64,000 nt of DNA from Gnetum montanum (GCA_015680685.1 MNCI01030499.1:94126-158125), one strand, 5' to 3'. Shown: positions 45,491-58,606, counted from the stretch's first letter. Notes: generated from the sequence alone by a model not told the origin. Numbers and translations: made by a program.

Positions 45491-48028
45491 ACAATTGTAA
45501 GTTTCTAATTTGGTTATTATGAAAGCATAGTATCTGTAGGAGGATCTATTATATAAGGAACATGATTCAATGAAGTCCTAACTCTACCAACCTTTTTGAG
45601 ACTTTTCCTAAAGAAAGGACATTTTCAAGATTTACATTTAGTATCACTAGTATGATCCTTTTTTGTATATTTATTGCCCTAGCAGAATTTTTATATCATG
45701 TTTGTGATGGTAGTTCTCCTTGCATAATCAGTGGCAGTACTAGTGGTAGAGAGTTAGGATTTGAAACTGATGAACTAGCTATTGGTTGATGTGCATAAGA
45801 ATTATGATTTATTCATGGAGTAGTGGGCTTGTAATACTCTAGTGGATAGTAATGAGAGGAAGTATGGACTGACGCATTTCCTAGAGAGATTAGACGTTGG
45901 ATGTAATATCCATAAGGATTAGATTGCCTATATAGATATTACTACCTCGACGGTGGAATTTCCCATGCTTGTGATTGTTGCCACTACTACTAGTACTACT
46001 CTTGTGGCTAAGGATAGGCTCTGCTTGAATAGTATGCTGGCTAGAAAGGTTTTCTGAGATTATCCCAAGGATAAGATAGCCATCTTGACATTTTCTTCTT
46101 AACAAATCTCAGATTAAGTTCGTATGCCCCAGACTCTTGCAAGTGGACCATGACAAGGCAACATCCCTTAGGATGTTCACACTAGCACACTTTGCATCCT
46201 TCCTTCTCTTCTAAACTAAATTCTATACATTCCTTAACTATAGAAAATTTTCCTTTCTATTTATAACCTTCTCTTCCATGATCTCTTCTCTTCTTCTTAT
46301 CTATTCCTTTGTTAATAACATGTTTAGTTCTTACTTCTACTATCTTAAGAGCTATAGCAATCTTCTTGTCCATCGAGTCCCATATTTTCTCTACCTTTGT
46401 TGCTATGCCATTAACTAATTTCTAAATTGGTAAAGTTTTCTTTTGAATGACCTCTTCCAAGGTTTCATCTTCTTATTTGTCACACATCCTAACATCTCAT
46501 TTTCTTATTGATGGATCTCAGTTATCCCTTTTAGCTAATTCTTTCTTATCTAATTCTTCTTCCTCTTTTTTCACTTGGTCATGGTCATCTTTGATAATAT
46601 TCCTTGGTCATAGACCCCAAGGGTTTCTCTAGTTTTATTTCTCAATCCATCAATGATATGTATGAGTTTTTCTCTTTATAAGAATCCATGGCCTGGACAT
46701 CTATGTAGTAGAGAATAGTATCTTTCCATTATCGCATCAAGGGATTCATGTATCCATTGCTTCCATCCTGAACTAGTTTTCTTCAATTTAACACTCTTGA
46801 TTAAGTCTAATACTTATCATTAACAATTTCTAGCATGTTACTCCATTTGTTAATCGATTCTAGTTCTAAGGATCTATACCAACTCTTTATCTCCTTGATA
46901 AGTATTCTAGAAAATAACTTTAATTTCTACAAATCGCTTTCAATATTTTGAAGGGCATAGCCATAATGAAATGGTTGAAGGTGATGTTGTCAATATGCAT
47001 TATATCCACCTTCAAATTTAGGAATATTAATTATGTCTAGTCACTTGATGTGATTGTCCCTTACGTGCTTGGTTGAAATATATACTACTTCCCTAATATT
47101 GATCACACTGCAAGTGACCAACAAGGGCCTTCATAGTTATTAATTTTGTAAGCTCTATTGTAGTGATGTTTCCTTCAGTGCTCATAGTGTTCTCTTTTTT
47201 CACACCTAATCCTATCTCTTCTTGATTCATACTCTTCTTCTTCTTCATTAGGATACCTTTGGTGATATTCATTTCTATCATGATCCCTATGCCTTTTTCT
47301 TTCATAATCTCTAAGTCTTTGTTCCCTTCTATCAAAGTTTGTTGATGACCATGAGGAGGAATAGGAAGTAATTAAAGAACAATGATTTTTGGTTCTCCTT
47401 TTGTAACTTTGTAATTCATCCTTTTGTGATTCCATAGAAGCTCTAGGCCTTGAGCTTTACCTATGTTTATAGTCTTTTGCCTCTCTTCTTGGTGTCTTTG
47501 CAAGGGCTTAATGCAATTGTACCTTGACAGGTTCTTCCAGATGAATAATAGATGTTTGTGAGTGCACTTCATGATTGTGGTAGAATTTTGTTGTTAAGAA
47601 TGCATCATCATTAATTTCCTCTAGGACAACATTGCGGTTAAATTTCTTTCCTTTGGTATTTTCATGTCTTGTCTCCATTGAAATATCACTTTTTACTTAC
47701 ACCTCTATAGGTTGATACAACCTCGTCATGTGTTTGGTCACATGATACCCTTCTTGTGCATGGCCAAGGTTCATCCCATTAAGGTTGCCTAAAGCATGGA
47801 TGGTGGTGAATGTTCTAGAAACAAAACAATGTTGCCCTGTAAATCTCTCCACCTTAGCTATTCATCCTAGTGGAAGATAAATGTGAAATTAGGATAATAT
47901 GGGTTAATATGAATGTATGAAATTATTGTTTGCATAGGTGCACTCCAATCTTCTTCTTCATGCCTCTTGTCATGACTCTTTTGTGGCTCTTTAGTAGGTG
48001 ATAACTTTTCTTTAAGTGTTGAAGCCAT
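45491..48028 (-). pseudogene. Ath-D gag
   Basis: ATG at 48028 (MASTLKEKLSPTKEPQKS). A strongly charged Arg/Glu/Asp/His segment at about 47340-47180 (RDYERKRHRDHDRNEYHQ) precedes the gag core (IPKFEGGYNA near 47020). A Tyr/Pro-rich tail is near 46080-45800. Many stops. Confidence 0.78.
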
Positions 48029-48150
48029 GCTGTGTGTTTCATGCTTTAGGTATGTATGTGTGTTATTCAAAATGATTAATAAGGTAAAGAATAAACTTTG
48101 TGGTTCTTGGTATAACAAACTCTATAAGATTAACTACTCAACAAACATTA

Positions 48151-48174
48151 ACACATCCCTGGCAATGGCACCAA
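48151..48174 (-). promoter_or_regulatory. Ath-D primer-binding site, decayed
   Basis: The plus strand reads ACACATCCCTGGCAATGGCA followed by CCAA and the LTR start, the complement of a tRNA-Asp-type site with C-to-T changes at the CG positions. Confidence 0.75.
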
Positions 48175-49039
48175 TGATGAGTAGTGAAGTATCCCAACAC
48201 TCTACCCTACAAGTCACAAGCACTCAGGGGCAACCAGATCATAATCCATGGATGGACAATGTAAGTATTCTAGGAGTTGATAGTAGGTTCATGATCATGA
48301 TCTTCCCACTTTGAGTTAGTGAAGTTAAAGTGTATGGCTTAACTCTTAATGAGGTATATGATAACTTGATGTTTTTAGGCTTAAATTACTCCTAGTGGTA
48401 AACATGATTGAAAGTGAAATCAAAGTCTAAGTCTACGTGATACAAAAATAGAAATCTATTATATCCTAGAGGGATGAGCATTTAGTCCTAACTTGCCAAT
48501 CACATCTTAGGCTCATGTAACTATCACTGGGATTACCAAGTGGATCACTATTGAGCGAATTAAGCAAGACCACTACTAGATTATGAAATAGTTACACTTA
48601 AATGCTCAAAACCAGTCATACTCATTATGCTTAACTAATGAGCATGAAAAAGTAAAGTACTTGAAAATGTAAAGAATTAAGCTAAGTAAATAGGAAAATT
48701 ATGCCATGTAAACCAAAGAAACTAAAGGAATGCTGAAATGATGAAAAATAGTCTCAATCTTTATTATCATGCATGAAATATGCCCAAGTACAATTCACTC
48801 AAATAAAGGCATCATACAACTACTTAACACCATACTATGGGCATTCACTTTATCATTAAGATTACAAAATAAAACTACAAGAGTCTAGCCAAGGATTGAA
48901 AGAAATTGTTGTTGCTTATGTCCCCAGGTCTTAGTATTTATAAGGTTGCAAAACTCCCAAGACATCCCATCAATGATGACATAGCATGAGCTACAATATT
49001 GTTGATACAATAGCACACTTGAGAAAAATGGATTTATCA
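48175..49039 (-). mobile_element. Ath-D 5' LTR (865 bp)
   Basis: Begins TGATGAGTAGTGAAG and ends GATTTATCA. It is homologous to the Ath-C LTR along its length. Immediately to its right the RT gene of Ath-E resumes, so 49039/49040 is an insertion boundary. Confidence 0.85.
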
Positions 49040-50210
49040 CCATATGTAGAGAAGCCATCCATAAAGACTTCAAACCCACTACCAATTTGCTTCTAGATTA
49101 TGCAAAGTACACATCTCTATAATATAGCAGGTGCATTACATAGACCAAAATACATCTACTTATATGCAAACGTTTTCCATGGACTGGTGAATGTGGTCTT
49201 TTCTTGGTCTTTTGGTACAATGCATATTTGATTATGACTACTATAGTCATCTAGAAAGCTATAATACTAGTGTCCTACTATAGTATCTAGAACTTGGTTA
49301 ACAAATGGAAGAGGAAAATGATCCTTGAATGCTTCTATGTTTAATAATCTAAAATCAATATAAACCCTTCATTTTCCATCCTTCTTTAGTACACTAACCA
49401 ATGGGCTAACCCATTCACTATCTACTATCAGATAGATAACCCTACATTCACTAATTTTTCTAGCTATTGTTTAATAACTTCTTGAAGCTTTGGATTTAGC
49501 CTTATTTAAGGTTGGCATCATGGTTTGACAATTAGATCTATATAGATTCGATGTTGGCATGTACATAAGTTGATTCTAGTGATCTCATCATAGGACCACA
49601 CAAATGCAGTTGTCCATTTACTTACCACTTCTAATAATTTTCTCTTTTGTTCCTTATGGTGTTTGACATTTATAATTACCAGTTTCTTATAGTTCAAAAA
49701 AGCATATTCAAGTGTATCCGATAGGGTTTTTAGCTTTAAGGATTCTGGTTTATGTGTCTCTTGTATCTCTAGTCTTCCCCATACAATATCTTCTTTTTGA
49801 AATGACTCGATGTAAGAAGGTTGTCATTTAAACTATTCCCACTTATTAATTTCTTCTACATATACACTTGTGATTATACTTGTAGGTTTCATGCATATAT
49901 TGGATTCAATATCCTCTTTATGTATCAGCCACTAGGTGCCTTCTTTTTGGGTGGCTACTACATATAGACACTTTTGTACACACATATATTCTATACATCC
50001 ATTGCATGTTGTGATGCAAGTGTTTTTTATGGCCCAAATTTTCTACACATAATTGCACTTGTTATCACTATATGTGTACATGAAACTCAACATCTCTACA
50101 TGATTCTAGCTTCATCTTTCTTAAAATTTTTCAAGGACAAGTCTCTAATTCCAAGTTTAGCATCCATAGTGCTAAGCCATTATCTTCCCATAATTATAAA
50201 NATTGAAAAA
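49040..50210 (-). pseudogene. Ath-E RT and protease linker
   Basis: Minus-strand RT sequence whose last visible motif is FMDGFSTYG (the family has FMDD; the second Asp is Gly) at about 49070-49045. Upstream are DYSSHNQI (near 49230) and the RT N-terminal region. Everything after the catalytic box is lost to the Ath-D insertion. The protease core expected near 50200 is lost at the N at 50211. Confidence 0.75.
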
Positions 50211-50400
50211 TTTTAAGAAAGATGAAGCTAGAATCTTGTAGAGATGTTGAGTTTCATGTACACATATAGTGATAACAAGTGCAATTATGTGTAGAAAATT
50301 TGGGCCATAAAAAACACTTGCATCACAACATGCAATGGATGTATAGAATATATGTGTGTACAAAAGTGTCTATATGTAGTAGCCACCCAAAAAGAAGGCN
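50211..50400. other. N-bracketed reversed duplicate
   Basis: Single Ns at 50211 and 50400 enclose 188 bases that are the reverse complement of about 49938-50136, with about one mismatch. The segment belongs once, in the other orientation; this is most likely a misplaced contig fragment. Confidence 0.9.
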
Positions 50401-53061
50401 GGAGATATACTAAAGGACTTCTAGGATATATTCTCTTCTTGGGAAGTGTTTCTCCTTTAATCCAATGTGTTATAGTTTGCATGAGCATGACAGTGGTCAT
50501 ATTTGAATTCATAGAATGTGAAAGTATGTTGTTTCCTTCAGAAGTATATGTACATGAGGTGGATGTAGGTGAAGTCCCCATCCTTTGAACTTTCATGGGA
50601 CTTGTCCTAACAAATGGACATTTTTTTGAATCTAGGTCCATTTACCATTACATCCTCTTATGTATTACTTATCCTAGTAATAGTATTTTTTTTGTGGTTG
50701 TGTTAGCAATTCTCCTTGCATGACAAGTGGTGGTGCTAGTGGTAGGAAGTTAAGAGTCTATGGTGAGGGACTAGCTATCAGTTGAGACATGTAAGAATTT
50801 GGATCCATTTGTGAAGTAGTATGTCTATGATACTCTGGTTGATAGTAATGAAAGGAGGTGTGGATTGAAGCATTTCTTAGAGATATTAAATGTTGAACAT
50901 AACATCCATAAGGATCTGGTTTCCTACATGGATACTATTGCCTTGGTGGTGGCATACCCCACACTTTTGGTTGTTGTTATTATTGCTTTCCTATGATTGA
51001 GGATAGGCTCTACTTGGAGAATATGATAGTTGTAAGGTTGTCAAAAATTACCTTGTAGGTAAAGTAATCATCTTGGCATCTATTTTTTGATAAATCTTAG
51101 ATTAAGTGTGTATGCCCTAGACTCTTACAAATAGGCCATAATAGGACAGCATCCTTTAGGATGTTCAAATTGGCACACTTTACATTCTTCTTCATCTCTC
51201 AAACTAGAGTCTATTAATTCTTCAACTACAACAACTTTTCCTTTATGTCTATAGTTTTCTCATCCATTTTCTCTTCTTTTCTTCCTTTCTTTGTTTTCAT
51301 TTAGAGTGTGTTCAATATTTTCCTCTACTATCTTGAGTGTAGAACAAATTTTTTCATTGACAAAATCCCACATTTCTCTACCTTAGTCACAATGTCATTG
51401 ACTGATTTTTGGATGGGGAGAGTTTTCCTCTATATTGTATCCTCCAAATTTTCTTCCTCTTGTCTTTTGCATATTCTCATATCCTTTTTTCTCATTGTAG
51501 GATCTTGGCTATACTCTTTAGCTTATTCACTTTTCTTTAATTCTCTTTCCCATTTTACCACTTGGTCTATCAATCTTTGAATTTGATGGGTTGTCATTTC
51601 TAATAAACTACCTTGGTCATATACTCCAAGAGTTTCTCTAGTCTTGTTTCTTAACCCATAAATGATATTTCTAAGTTATTCCCTTTGAGAAAATTCATAG
51701 CTAGGGCATATATACATTAATGAATGGCATCTATACATTAATGAATAGCACCTATCCATTACTGTATTACAGGATTCATGTGTTTCTTGCTTCCATCCTT
51801 GAATTTGTTTTCCTAAATTGGACACTCTGGAATAAGTTTGATACTTATCATTAAAGATCTCTAGCATGGTACTCCATCTTCGAATTGATCCTAGTTCTAA
51901 TGATCTATATCATCTCTCTACTTTTTTAATGAGTGTTTTGGAAAATAAATTTAATTTCTACCAATCATTCTTAATGTTCTAAAGAGCATAGGCATTGTGG
52001 GAGGCTTGAAGATGATGCTATGGATCTGCATTATGTTCACCTTCAAACTTGGAAATTTTATTCATATCTAGTTGCTTGATGTGACTATCTCTTATGTGCC
52101 TAGTAAGGATATATACTACTTCTTTGATATTAATCATATTACAAGTCGCCAATTGGGGTTCTTAATGATCATCAAGTTTGTAGACTCTATTGTAATTACG
52201 ATCTCTTCACTGCTCATAACACTCTCTTTCTTTATGTCTGATGCTATCTCTTCTTATCTTGTAATTATCCTCTTCTTCATCAAAATGTCTTCTTCAATGC
52301 TTATTTCTCTCAAGATCTTCCTGCCTTTTCCTATCATGATCCTTCATTCTTGTTTCTTTCTTGTCATAATCTCTCAATGAATGTGAGGATGAAGAGGAAG
52401 AAGTTGGAAAACAATGTCGACTAGTTCTCCTTCTATGACTCCTTGATTCATCCCTTTATGATTTAATGAAGGTTCTAAGCCTTAAATTCCTCCCAAGTGT
52501 GAAGTCTTTCTTATCTCCTCTAGATTTTTCATTAAGATTTGAATGTAATTATATCTTGACAAGATCTTCAATATGGATAATAAGTGTTTGAGATTAAGAT
52601 CCATGGGTTTGATAAAATTTTTATGTATGGAACCTTGCATTATCTCTTTCCTCTAGGGAAACTGTTTGTGATACTCTCTTTCCTTTATCAAGCTCATGCC
52701 TTGTTTCTATAACAACATTCCTTCTTACTTGACCTTCTATTAGCTAGTATGGTCAGGTCATTTGCTTTGTAATCTAGTATCCATCTTGTACATGGCTAAG
52801 GTTTGACCATATGAGAATTGCTTATAACATCAATGGTGTAGAACATTCTAGAGGCAAAATAATGTTGCCCTGTAAATCTCTCCACCTTAGCTATTCATCC
52901 TAGTAAAAGATAAATGTACAATTAGGATAATATGAATTAGTATGAGCATAGGATATTCTAATTTTCATGGGCACAGTCTAGTCTTCTTCATCATATCCTT
53001 TTTCATGACTCATATGAATTTAATTAAAAGGTGGTGATTTCTCCTTAAGTGTAGAATCCAT
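50401..53061 (-). pseudogene. Ath-E gag
   Basis: ATG at 53061 (MDSTLKEKSPPFN). The layout matches Ath-C and Ath-D: a charged Glu/Asp/Lys segment near 52400-52200, the gag core near 52080-51850 (a frame with NDKYQTYSRVSNLGKQIQGW is open at 51867-51676), then a Tyr/Gln/Pro tail. Stops throughout. Confidence 0.75.
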
Positions 53062-53187
53062 GTTATGTTTTTAACACTCTTAAGTATGTATTTATGTGAA
53101 AAGAATTAATTCAAATGTGAAAGATAAATTTTTAATTCTTAATACAAAAAATTAAAATCAACTAATAAGAAAACATTGACACATCCC

Positions 53188-53212
53188 TAGCAATTATAAC
53201 AATGATGAATGG
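53188..53212 (-). promoter_or_regulatory. Ath-E primer-binding site, decayed
   Basis: The plus strand reads ACACATCCCTAGCAATTATA followed by ACAA and the LTR start. It is the most altered of the three sites but lies in the same place. Confidence 0.6.
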
Positions 53213-53921
53213 TTTGGTATTCCAACACTTCACCATATAAGTTACAAGTGCACACGCACAACCAAATCATAATCTATGGATGGCCAATGTAGATTCACTA
53301 GTGGTTGATAGTTGGTTCATGATCATTGTCTTCTCACTTTAAATTAGTAAAGTACAAGTTGTATGGTTTAACTCTTGGTAAGACATATGATAGGTTGATG
53401 TTGTTGACTCAAACTACGACTAAGTGTAAACATGGTTAAAATAGAGTAATATAATCTAAGTCTAAGTGTAATGAAAGTAAAGAAACTATTCTAGCCTATA
53501 AGCAATAAGTATTTATTCCTATTTTACCATTCACATCTTGGGCTTATGTAACTATAATTGGGATTACCAAGTATTATGCTACTTGTGAACCAAGTGATAA
53601 CACTACTAGGATTACTAACCATTCCACTTATATATTCAAAACTAGTCATACTTATATTGTTGTACTAATGAACAATGAAAAAGTAAAGTACTTACAAATT
53701 GTAAAGGACTTAATCAAATTAAACATATTAAAGGGTAAAAGTTAACTAAGTTTGAAAATAAACTAAGTAAACTAAGTGGAATGCTATAATGATGAGAAGT
53801 AATCTCAATATTTATTTTTTGCCATGAATTGTACCTAAGTACAATCCACTCGAACAACGATTCCATACAACTATTCAACCCCACACTATGAGCATTCACT
53901 CTATTGCTAAGTCTAGGTCAC
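53213..53921 (-). mobile_element. Ath-E 5' LTR, truncated
   Basis: About 709 of an expected ~870 bases. Homology to the Ath-C and Ath-D LTRs stops at about 53905, just before another LTR begins at 53922. The missing end is not found on the far side of that LTR. Confidence 0.8.
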
Positions 53922-54960
53922 TGATGAGTAGCAAGTAGTCCATATGCCCAATCATACGAATCACCAACATTCATTAAGTGATTCAGTCGAATCCTATGGA
54001 CTTTAGCTCTCTAAGTACACATTATCTAGGTAGTGAACTTAAGGATGTGATCATTGTCTTCTTAGTTCTAATTGTGGAGGTACAATGGTATGGTTAAGTG
54101 TAAATGAGGCACATGATTTATATAAATTTTATATTTTTATCTATTTATCCTAACTATGGGAATAAAGTGATCAAATGTCAATCAACCTAGTAACTATTTA
54201 ATGCCTTAATCTAATCCTAACATAAGCATCTATTCCCGCTTATTGTACACATCCTAAACATGCCTCAATGTTATTGGGTTACCAAGTGTAAATGCTACTG
54301 GGATTATCAAGCGTTAAGATATGCTCAAGGTGGTTGTACTCATTTTCATTAATTATTTGTATTCAACTAATTAATTAATGTGCATGAATGTAAATTGCAT
54401 AATAGTAAAGTACATTTAGGTAAACATTATCCTAATTCCAAGGACTACAAGGTTTAGCAAGAAGTTTGTCTTTATTACCATTTACATCAAAGTGTCCAAG
54501 TACATTAGTGTTTAAATAAAGATCCATACACTTCTCAACTCCTACTATGAGCACTTAGAAAATATTCTAACTATTAAAGGAACAAATTACAAGAGGTTCA
54601 CTATGCTACTAAATGAACAATGCCCTAAATGCAGTGAATGTGTGAATTTATATAGGCAAGAGCAAGCACTCCATTAATGCATATGCATCGATGCATCTCC
54701 CCATGCATTGATGGGATCACGTCAATGGGTATGCATTGACAGGACCTCGTCAATGCATCCAAACCATGATTCATTAGTCACAAAAACAAATTGCAATAAT
54801 TTTTCTAAGGGTTGCATAAAAGTTGTTCCAACAATGTGACAATGGGTTGGTATTTATGATCATAACTAGTGCCCACTACATCACATCTACGATAACGTAA
54901 ACAAAGTTATGATATCACAAATATCATATTGCATCATTTAACTTAATGGATTTTATGATT
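53922..54960 (-). mobile_element. Ath-F LTR (solo or 3' LTR)
   Basis: Begins TGATGAGTAGCAAGTAG, the family end, and contains the family's CTTTATTACCATT block near 54470 and a reversed TATA box (TTTATATAGG) near 54648. ATGCAT/ATCGAT palindromes lie at 54676-54775. No primer-binding site adjoins its left end and no polypurine tract is clear on its right, so the right limit is approximate. Confidence 0.65.
54676..54775. repeat. ATGCAT palindrome array in Ath-F LTR
   Basis: TTAATGCATATGCATCGATG, then further CATGCATTGATGG, GTATGCATTGAC and CGTCAATGCATCC words, all within 35-125 bases of the TATA box on its U3 side. Confidence 0.75.
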
Positions 54961-55869
54961 GATGAATAAAACACTAAAAAAATAGAATTTGTTGAAAGGT
55001 AGGAACTTTCTAAATATCTTTCGTTTTACTCATCTAAAAGTGTGATGATAATTACATTTTCTAGGACTTATCAACTTTTTCTAGGATGAATACAACTTCA
55101 GAGTTAGAAGAAAAATAAATTTGTCATCTTCCAACAAATGCTTGAAAAAGCATGATGCAAACTATTATCAACTTTAAAGAAAATATCAAAAGCATAAATT
55201 AATTGTATCTCTAGACAAATTATTTTGGATTCCTATACCTTTCCAGTCATCCCATCCAACATTTCTACTTTTGTGTTTTTTTTAATAAAAATTAGCTATG
55301 CTTCCTTGTCTGAATGAGAAAAAAAAAGCTATGTTTTAAGGTTTAATTATGTAACTAATGAACAAGGGTTGTTAAAAGTTAAATCTATTTGACTATATAT
55401 AGCCATGACATATAGCTAACACCATAATTTTTTAAAACTTCCCTAGAACTTAGGTATAATACGCATAATGGTGTCAAATTAGCATATCCATTATAATCAA
55501 AACTATAACTTGAAAACTATAAGCAATGCCTCACTAACAATAATAAATAAGCAAGATGAACATTTCTTATTCTTCCAAAAATTCTTAATTGGATTTCCAA
55601 CACATATAATTAATACTCTTTATGGAGTTGATTCTAAAGAATACTTATTACCCTTCAAATTCAATTAACCAACACAACTAATTAAAGGTGGTTTGGTTGG
55701 TTATCGCATTATTTTACAAATCTCATGTATGTAAGTAAGGAACTTTTAGCGAATTCTCTCAAATGTTTGTTAGTCTCAAGGGTTTCTTGCAAATTTATTA
55801 CAATGAAATTTTTTTGGTGAAGAATGATTTAAAGATGGAAAATTATAATGTCTCATAGACTGTAGAGAG
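54961..55869. other. AT-rich spacer, probably LINE 5' region
   Basis: No frame or repeat recognised. The last ~150 bases lead without a break into the LINE frame on the plus strand, so part of this is probably LINE untranslated leader or the degraded start of ORF1. Confidence 0.4.
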
Positions 55870-56880
55870 TATGAAGAATTCTAAAGATCTTAATTTTATT
55901 TTATCTAATGATTTATATGAATCCCTATCAAAATATATCACTTCACAATACATGTTTTTGCAAATTATTGGATTTATTCACTTAAATAAGGGTCTTATGC
56001 CAATGATTCAAGTTATCCTTGAACACTATGGAATCAATGTTTTGCATACTTGTAATTTTTTTAAATCTTTTTTGCTTGTCAAACTAGCCAATTCTAAAAT
56101 GGTTGAGAAATCATTAGATTTTAAAGTTTTTATGAATTAACATAATACTTGTATTGCTTGAAAATGAAAAGTGGTTTTTGATCCCTATTCTTCTAATTAC
56201 TCTAAATTTCTTGTTGGCTTGAATTAGAAAATCTTCTTCTTATTTCTCAAAGTCTTAAAAGTGAAATTGTTGAAAACATTAGCACAATCTTAAAGATAGA
56301 TTCAAAAACATTACTAGATAGTGTGTAATGCACATGTTATTCTGTAGAGATTGATTTATAGTAGAGGAGGTCAATAATGAGTGTTTTCTCAAAAAATTAC
56401 ATCCTCTAATTTACAAGGATGTTGTAGCTATTATTTTCATGAAGGTCATGTTCTTAAAATCTATCTTATTCTTAATAAAAAAAATTTTGTTAAGAAAAGA
56501 AAAAACAATATTTGAAAAAGGCAAATAATAGTAGTTTTTAGCAAGCATATATAAAATCTTCTTTAATAATTTCTTAATATTTTACTAATCCTTTTAATTT
56601 TAAAGGTGCTTGCAAACTCTTAAGATCTTAATAGAATTTCTCTTTAGGAAAAAAGAAATTTTCAACAAGGACCACTAATGGAAATAATAATGTAGTTGGA
56701 TTTTACTTAATGCAACATAAAAGAAGAGCCTTACAAATACTACTTTCAATTTAAAAACCCCCAAATGTAACTTCTCCTATCTCTACTTTAAATACTATTT
56801 CACATATTTTTTTATTAGACAATGCTTTTGTATTTATTAGTGATATGGATTATAAGATTAATGTTGAGCTTGAAAAATTA
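55870..56880 (+). pseudogene. LINE ORF1 (gag-like), decayed
   Basis: An 89-codon open frame (MKNSKDLNFILSNDL) is followed by frame-shifted sequence with FDPYSSNYSKF, which resembles the conserved FDP block of plant L1 ORF1 proteins. A possible Cys-His knuckle remnant (CCSYYFHEGH) is near 56420. ORF1 binds the LINE RNA. Strongly AT-rich compared with the Tat elements. The assignment rests mainly on the neighbouring endonuclease. Confidence 0.55.
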
Positions 56881-57759
56881 AGGATGGGGGCCTCCTCCCA
56901 CATCGCAATATTAGTCTTGTAATGGAATGTTTAGGGCCTTTCTAATAGGTCCCAAGCAAAGATTATTGAGTATCTTTCAAACTAACATTTATCTCTAGAT
57001 TTTCTTTTCCTACAAAAAATTAAGATTTCAATGCATGATATTAGTTTTTTTGGTAAACGTATTTTTAAAAATTACCTTATTCTTTTTACTGCTCATGAAG
57101 TTAATAAAGGAGGTGTTGCTATTCTTATTAATAAAAATTAGACTGGAAAATTTTTGAATTCAGATTTTGAAAACCTTGGAAGAGTTATTTAGATTACTTA
57201 TCATAGTAAAAAAATACTTTAGACTCTTTAGTGTTATGTTTCTAATAATTTGAAAGATTGATTAGAGGTTTGAAAATATCTTTTATCCCTACCTAAAGTT
57301 CTTTAGATTATTAAAGGTAATTTCAATATGGTTGAAAATCATTTAAACAAACTTGATGGTCTTCCTTCTAATATATCTTCTCAAGAAAAAGAAGATTGGT
57401 GCAATTTCCAAGGAAAATATTCTTTTTCTTTATTCTCATCTCATTTAAATGAGAAGCATTATACTTGGTGTAATTATCAATAAGGAAATGATAGAATTTA
57501 TTGTCAACTTATATCTTTAATGTTTTCTTTTGGAAGCCTACAAGGAAAGTATAAGTGCATACATATGGTAATTTGTCATATCATTTTTCTAGTAGCATTT
57601 CTCTCACTAGTATTAATTCTTCATCCTTTTGAAAGAATAAACTTTTTTGTAAAAATGCTAATATGTTCAAAGGACCTAGTGGAAAAATTATTTTTAAGCC
57701 TTTATGGAATGTAGAAGAAAAAACTATTAGGGATATTGGTTGGATTAACTAGTGGTAAC
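56881..57759 (+). pseudogene. LINE ORF2 endonuclease, cut off before RT
   Basis: Apurinic-type endonuclease order is clear: WNVxGLSNRSQAKIIEYL (about 56932), LFLQKIK (where LQETK is usual, so the catalytic Glu is lost), GGVAILIN (about 57112), IIKGNFNMVENHLNKLDG (57311-57360; GDFN has become GNFN), TWCNY and NDRI (about 57463-57495). It continues to WNVEEKTIRDIGWIN at about 57706-57750 and then stops dead at the Ath-H LTR. RT is absent. LINEs normally lose the 5' end, so the missing 3' part reflects the later insertion. Confidence 0.8.
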
Positions 57760-58586
57760 TGATGAGTCATGTTTTGGGCGATCGCAATATCGCGTACGCA
57801 ATATCGCATGCTCATCACGATATCGCATACACGATATCGCAACCGTTACCAGTTCTATAAATAAGAGGTGGGTCTCCCCTGTTTCAAATCCAGTTTAGTT
57901 CCTTAGCAAAGCTCTAGCAGTATTATCCCTCCAGAGATAGGATTATTTTCCAGTGTCTGCCTGTAGTGTGGTGAATGTAATTGTATGGCATCCTTTATTC
58001 GAGTGTGACATCCTTGGACATGCACATGATAGAAAATAAAGATCGAGATTACTTCATCATTGCAACATTCACTTAGTTTAATTATTTACTTAATTGTTAT
58101 TTACTGCTTTCCTAGTTAATATCTTCTCACCCTTAAACTCATGATAAAAAACGAAATGAGTATGACTTGATTACGAGCATTTAAGTGTGATTACTTGGTA
58201 ACCCAGTAGTGTACCTAGGATCTGCGCTTGGTAATCCCAGTGGTAGTCATGCACGAAGTCCAAGATGTGTACGAATAATCAAGAAATAGATGCTCATCGC
58301 ACTTAGGCTAGTTTAGATTCTCTTACCCTTTCCTCCTAGCTTAGTTAATATTACTTTCCATTGCCTTCAGGAGTAGCATTAGATTAGGAACCACATCATA
58401 CACCTCACTCTGGACTAAACCATATGTGACAAAGACAATACTAGTCCAGGTGGGAAGATAGCAAACTGTGACCTAAGGATAACTATCTAGGTGCTACAAC
58501 TAGTTTGTCTACAGAGTTCAACCGAATTACGCGTGAAAATGCTCGTATTCGTATGGTTGAGTGTAGGGGTACCTCGCCACTCATCA
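57760..58586 (+). mobile_element. Ath-H 5' LTR (827 bp)
   Basis: Begins TGATGAGTCATG and ends CTCATCA. GCGATATCGC-type palindromes at 57779-57835 lie just upstream of a TATA box (TCTATAAATAAG, 57854-57865). It is inserted in the LINE endonuclease frame. The matching 3' LTR is not in the window. Confidence 0.85.
57779..57835. repeat. GCGATATCGC palindrome array (Ath-H U3)
   Basis: CGATCGCAATATCGCGTACG and further AATATCGC and GATATCGC words, six or so within 57 bases, about 20 bases from the TATA box. Confidence 0.85.
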
Positions 58587-58587
58587 T

Positions 58588-58606
58588 TGGCGCCAATGCC
58601 GGGGAC
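58588..58606 (+). promoter_or_regulatory. Ath-H primer-binding site (tRNA-Asp type)
   Basis: TGGCGCCAATGCCGGGGAC, one base after the LTR. It is complementary to the plant tRNA-Asp 3' end apart from two positions. This is the best-preserved site in the window. Confidence 0.85.
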
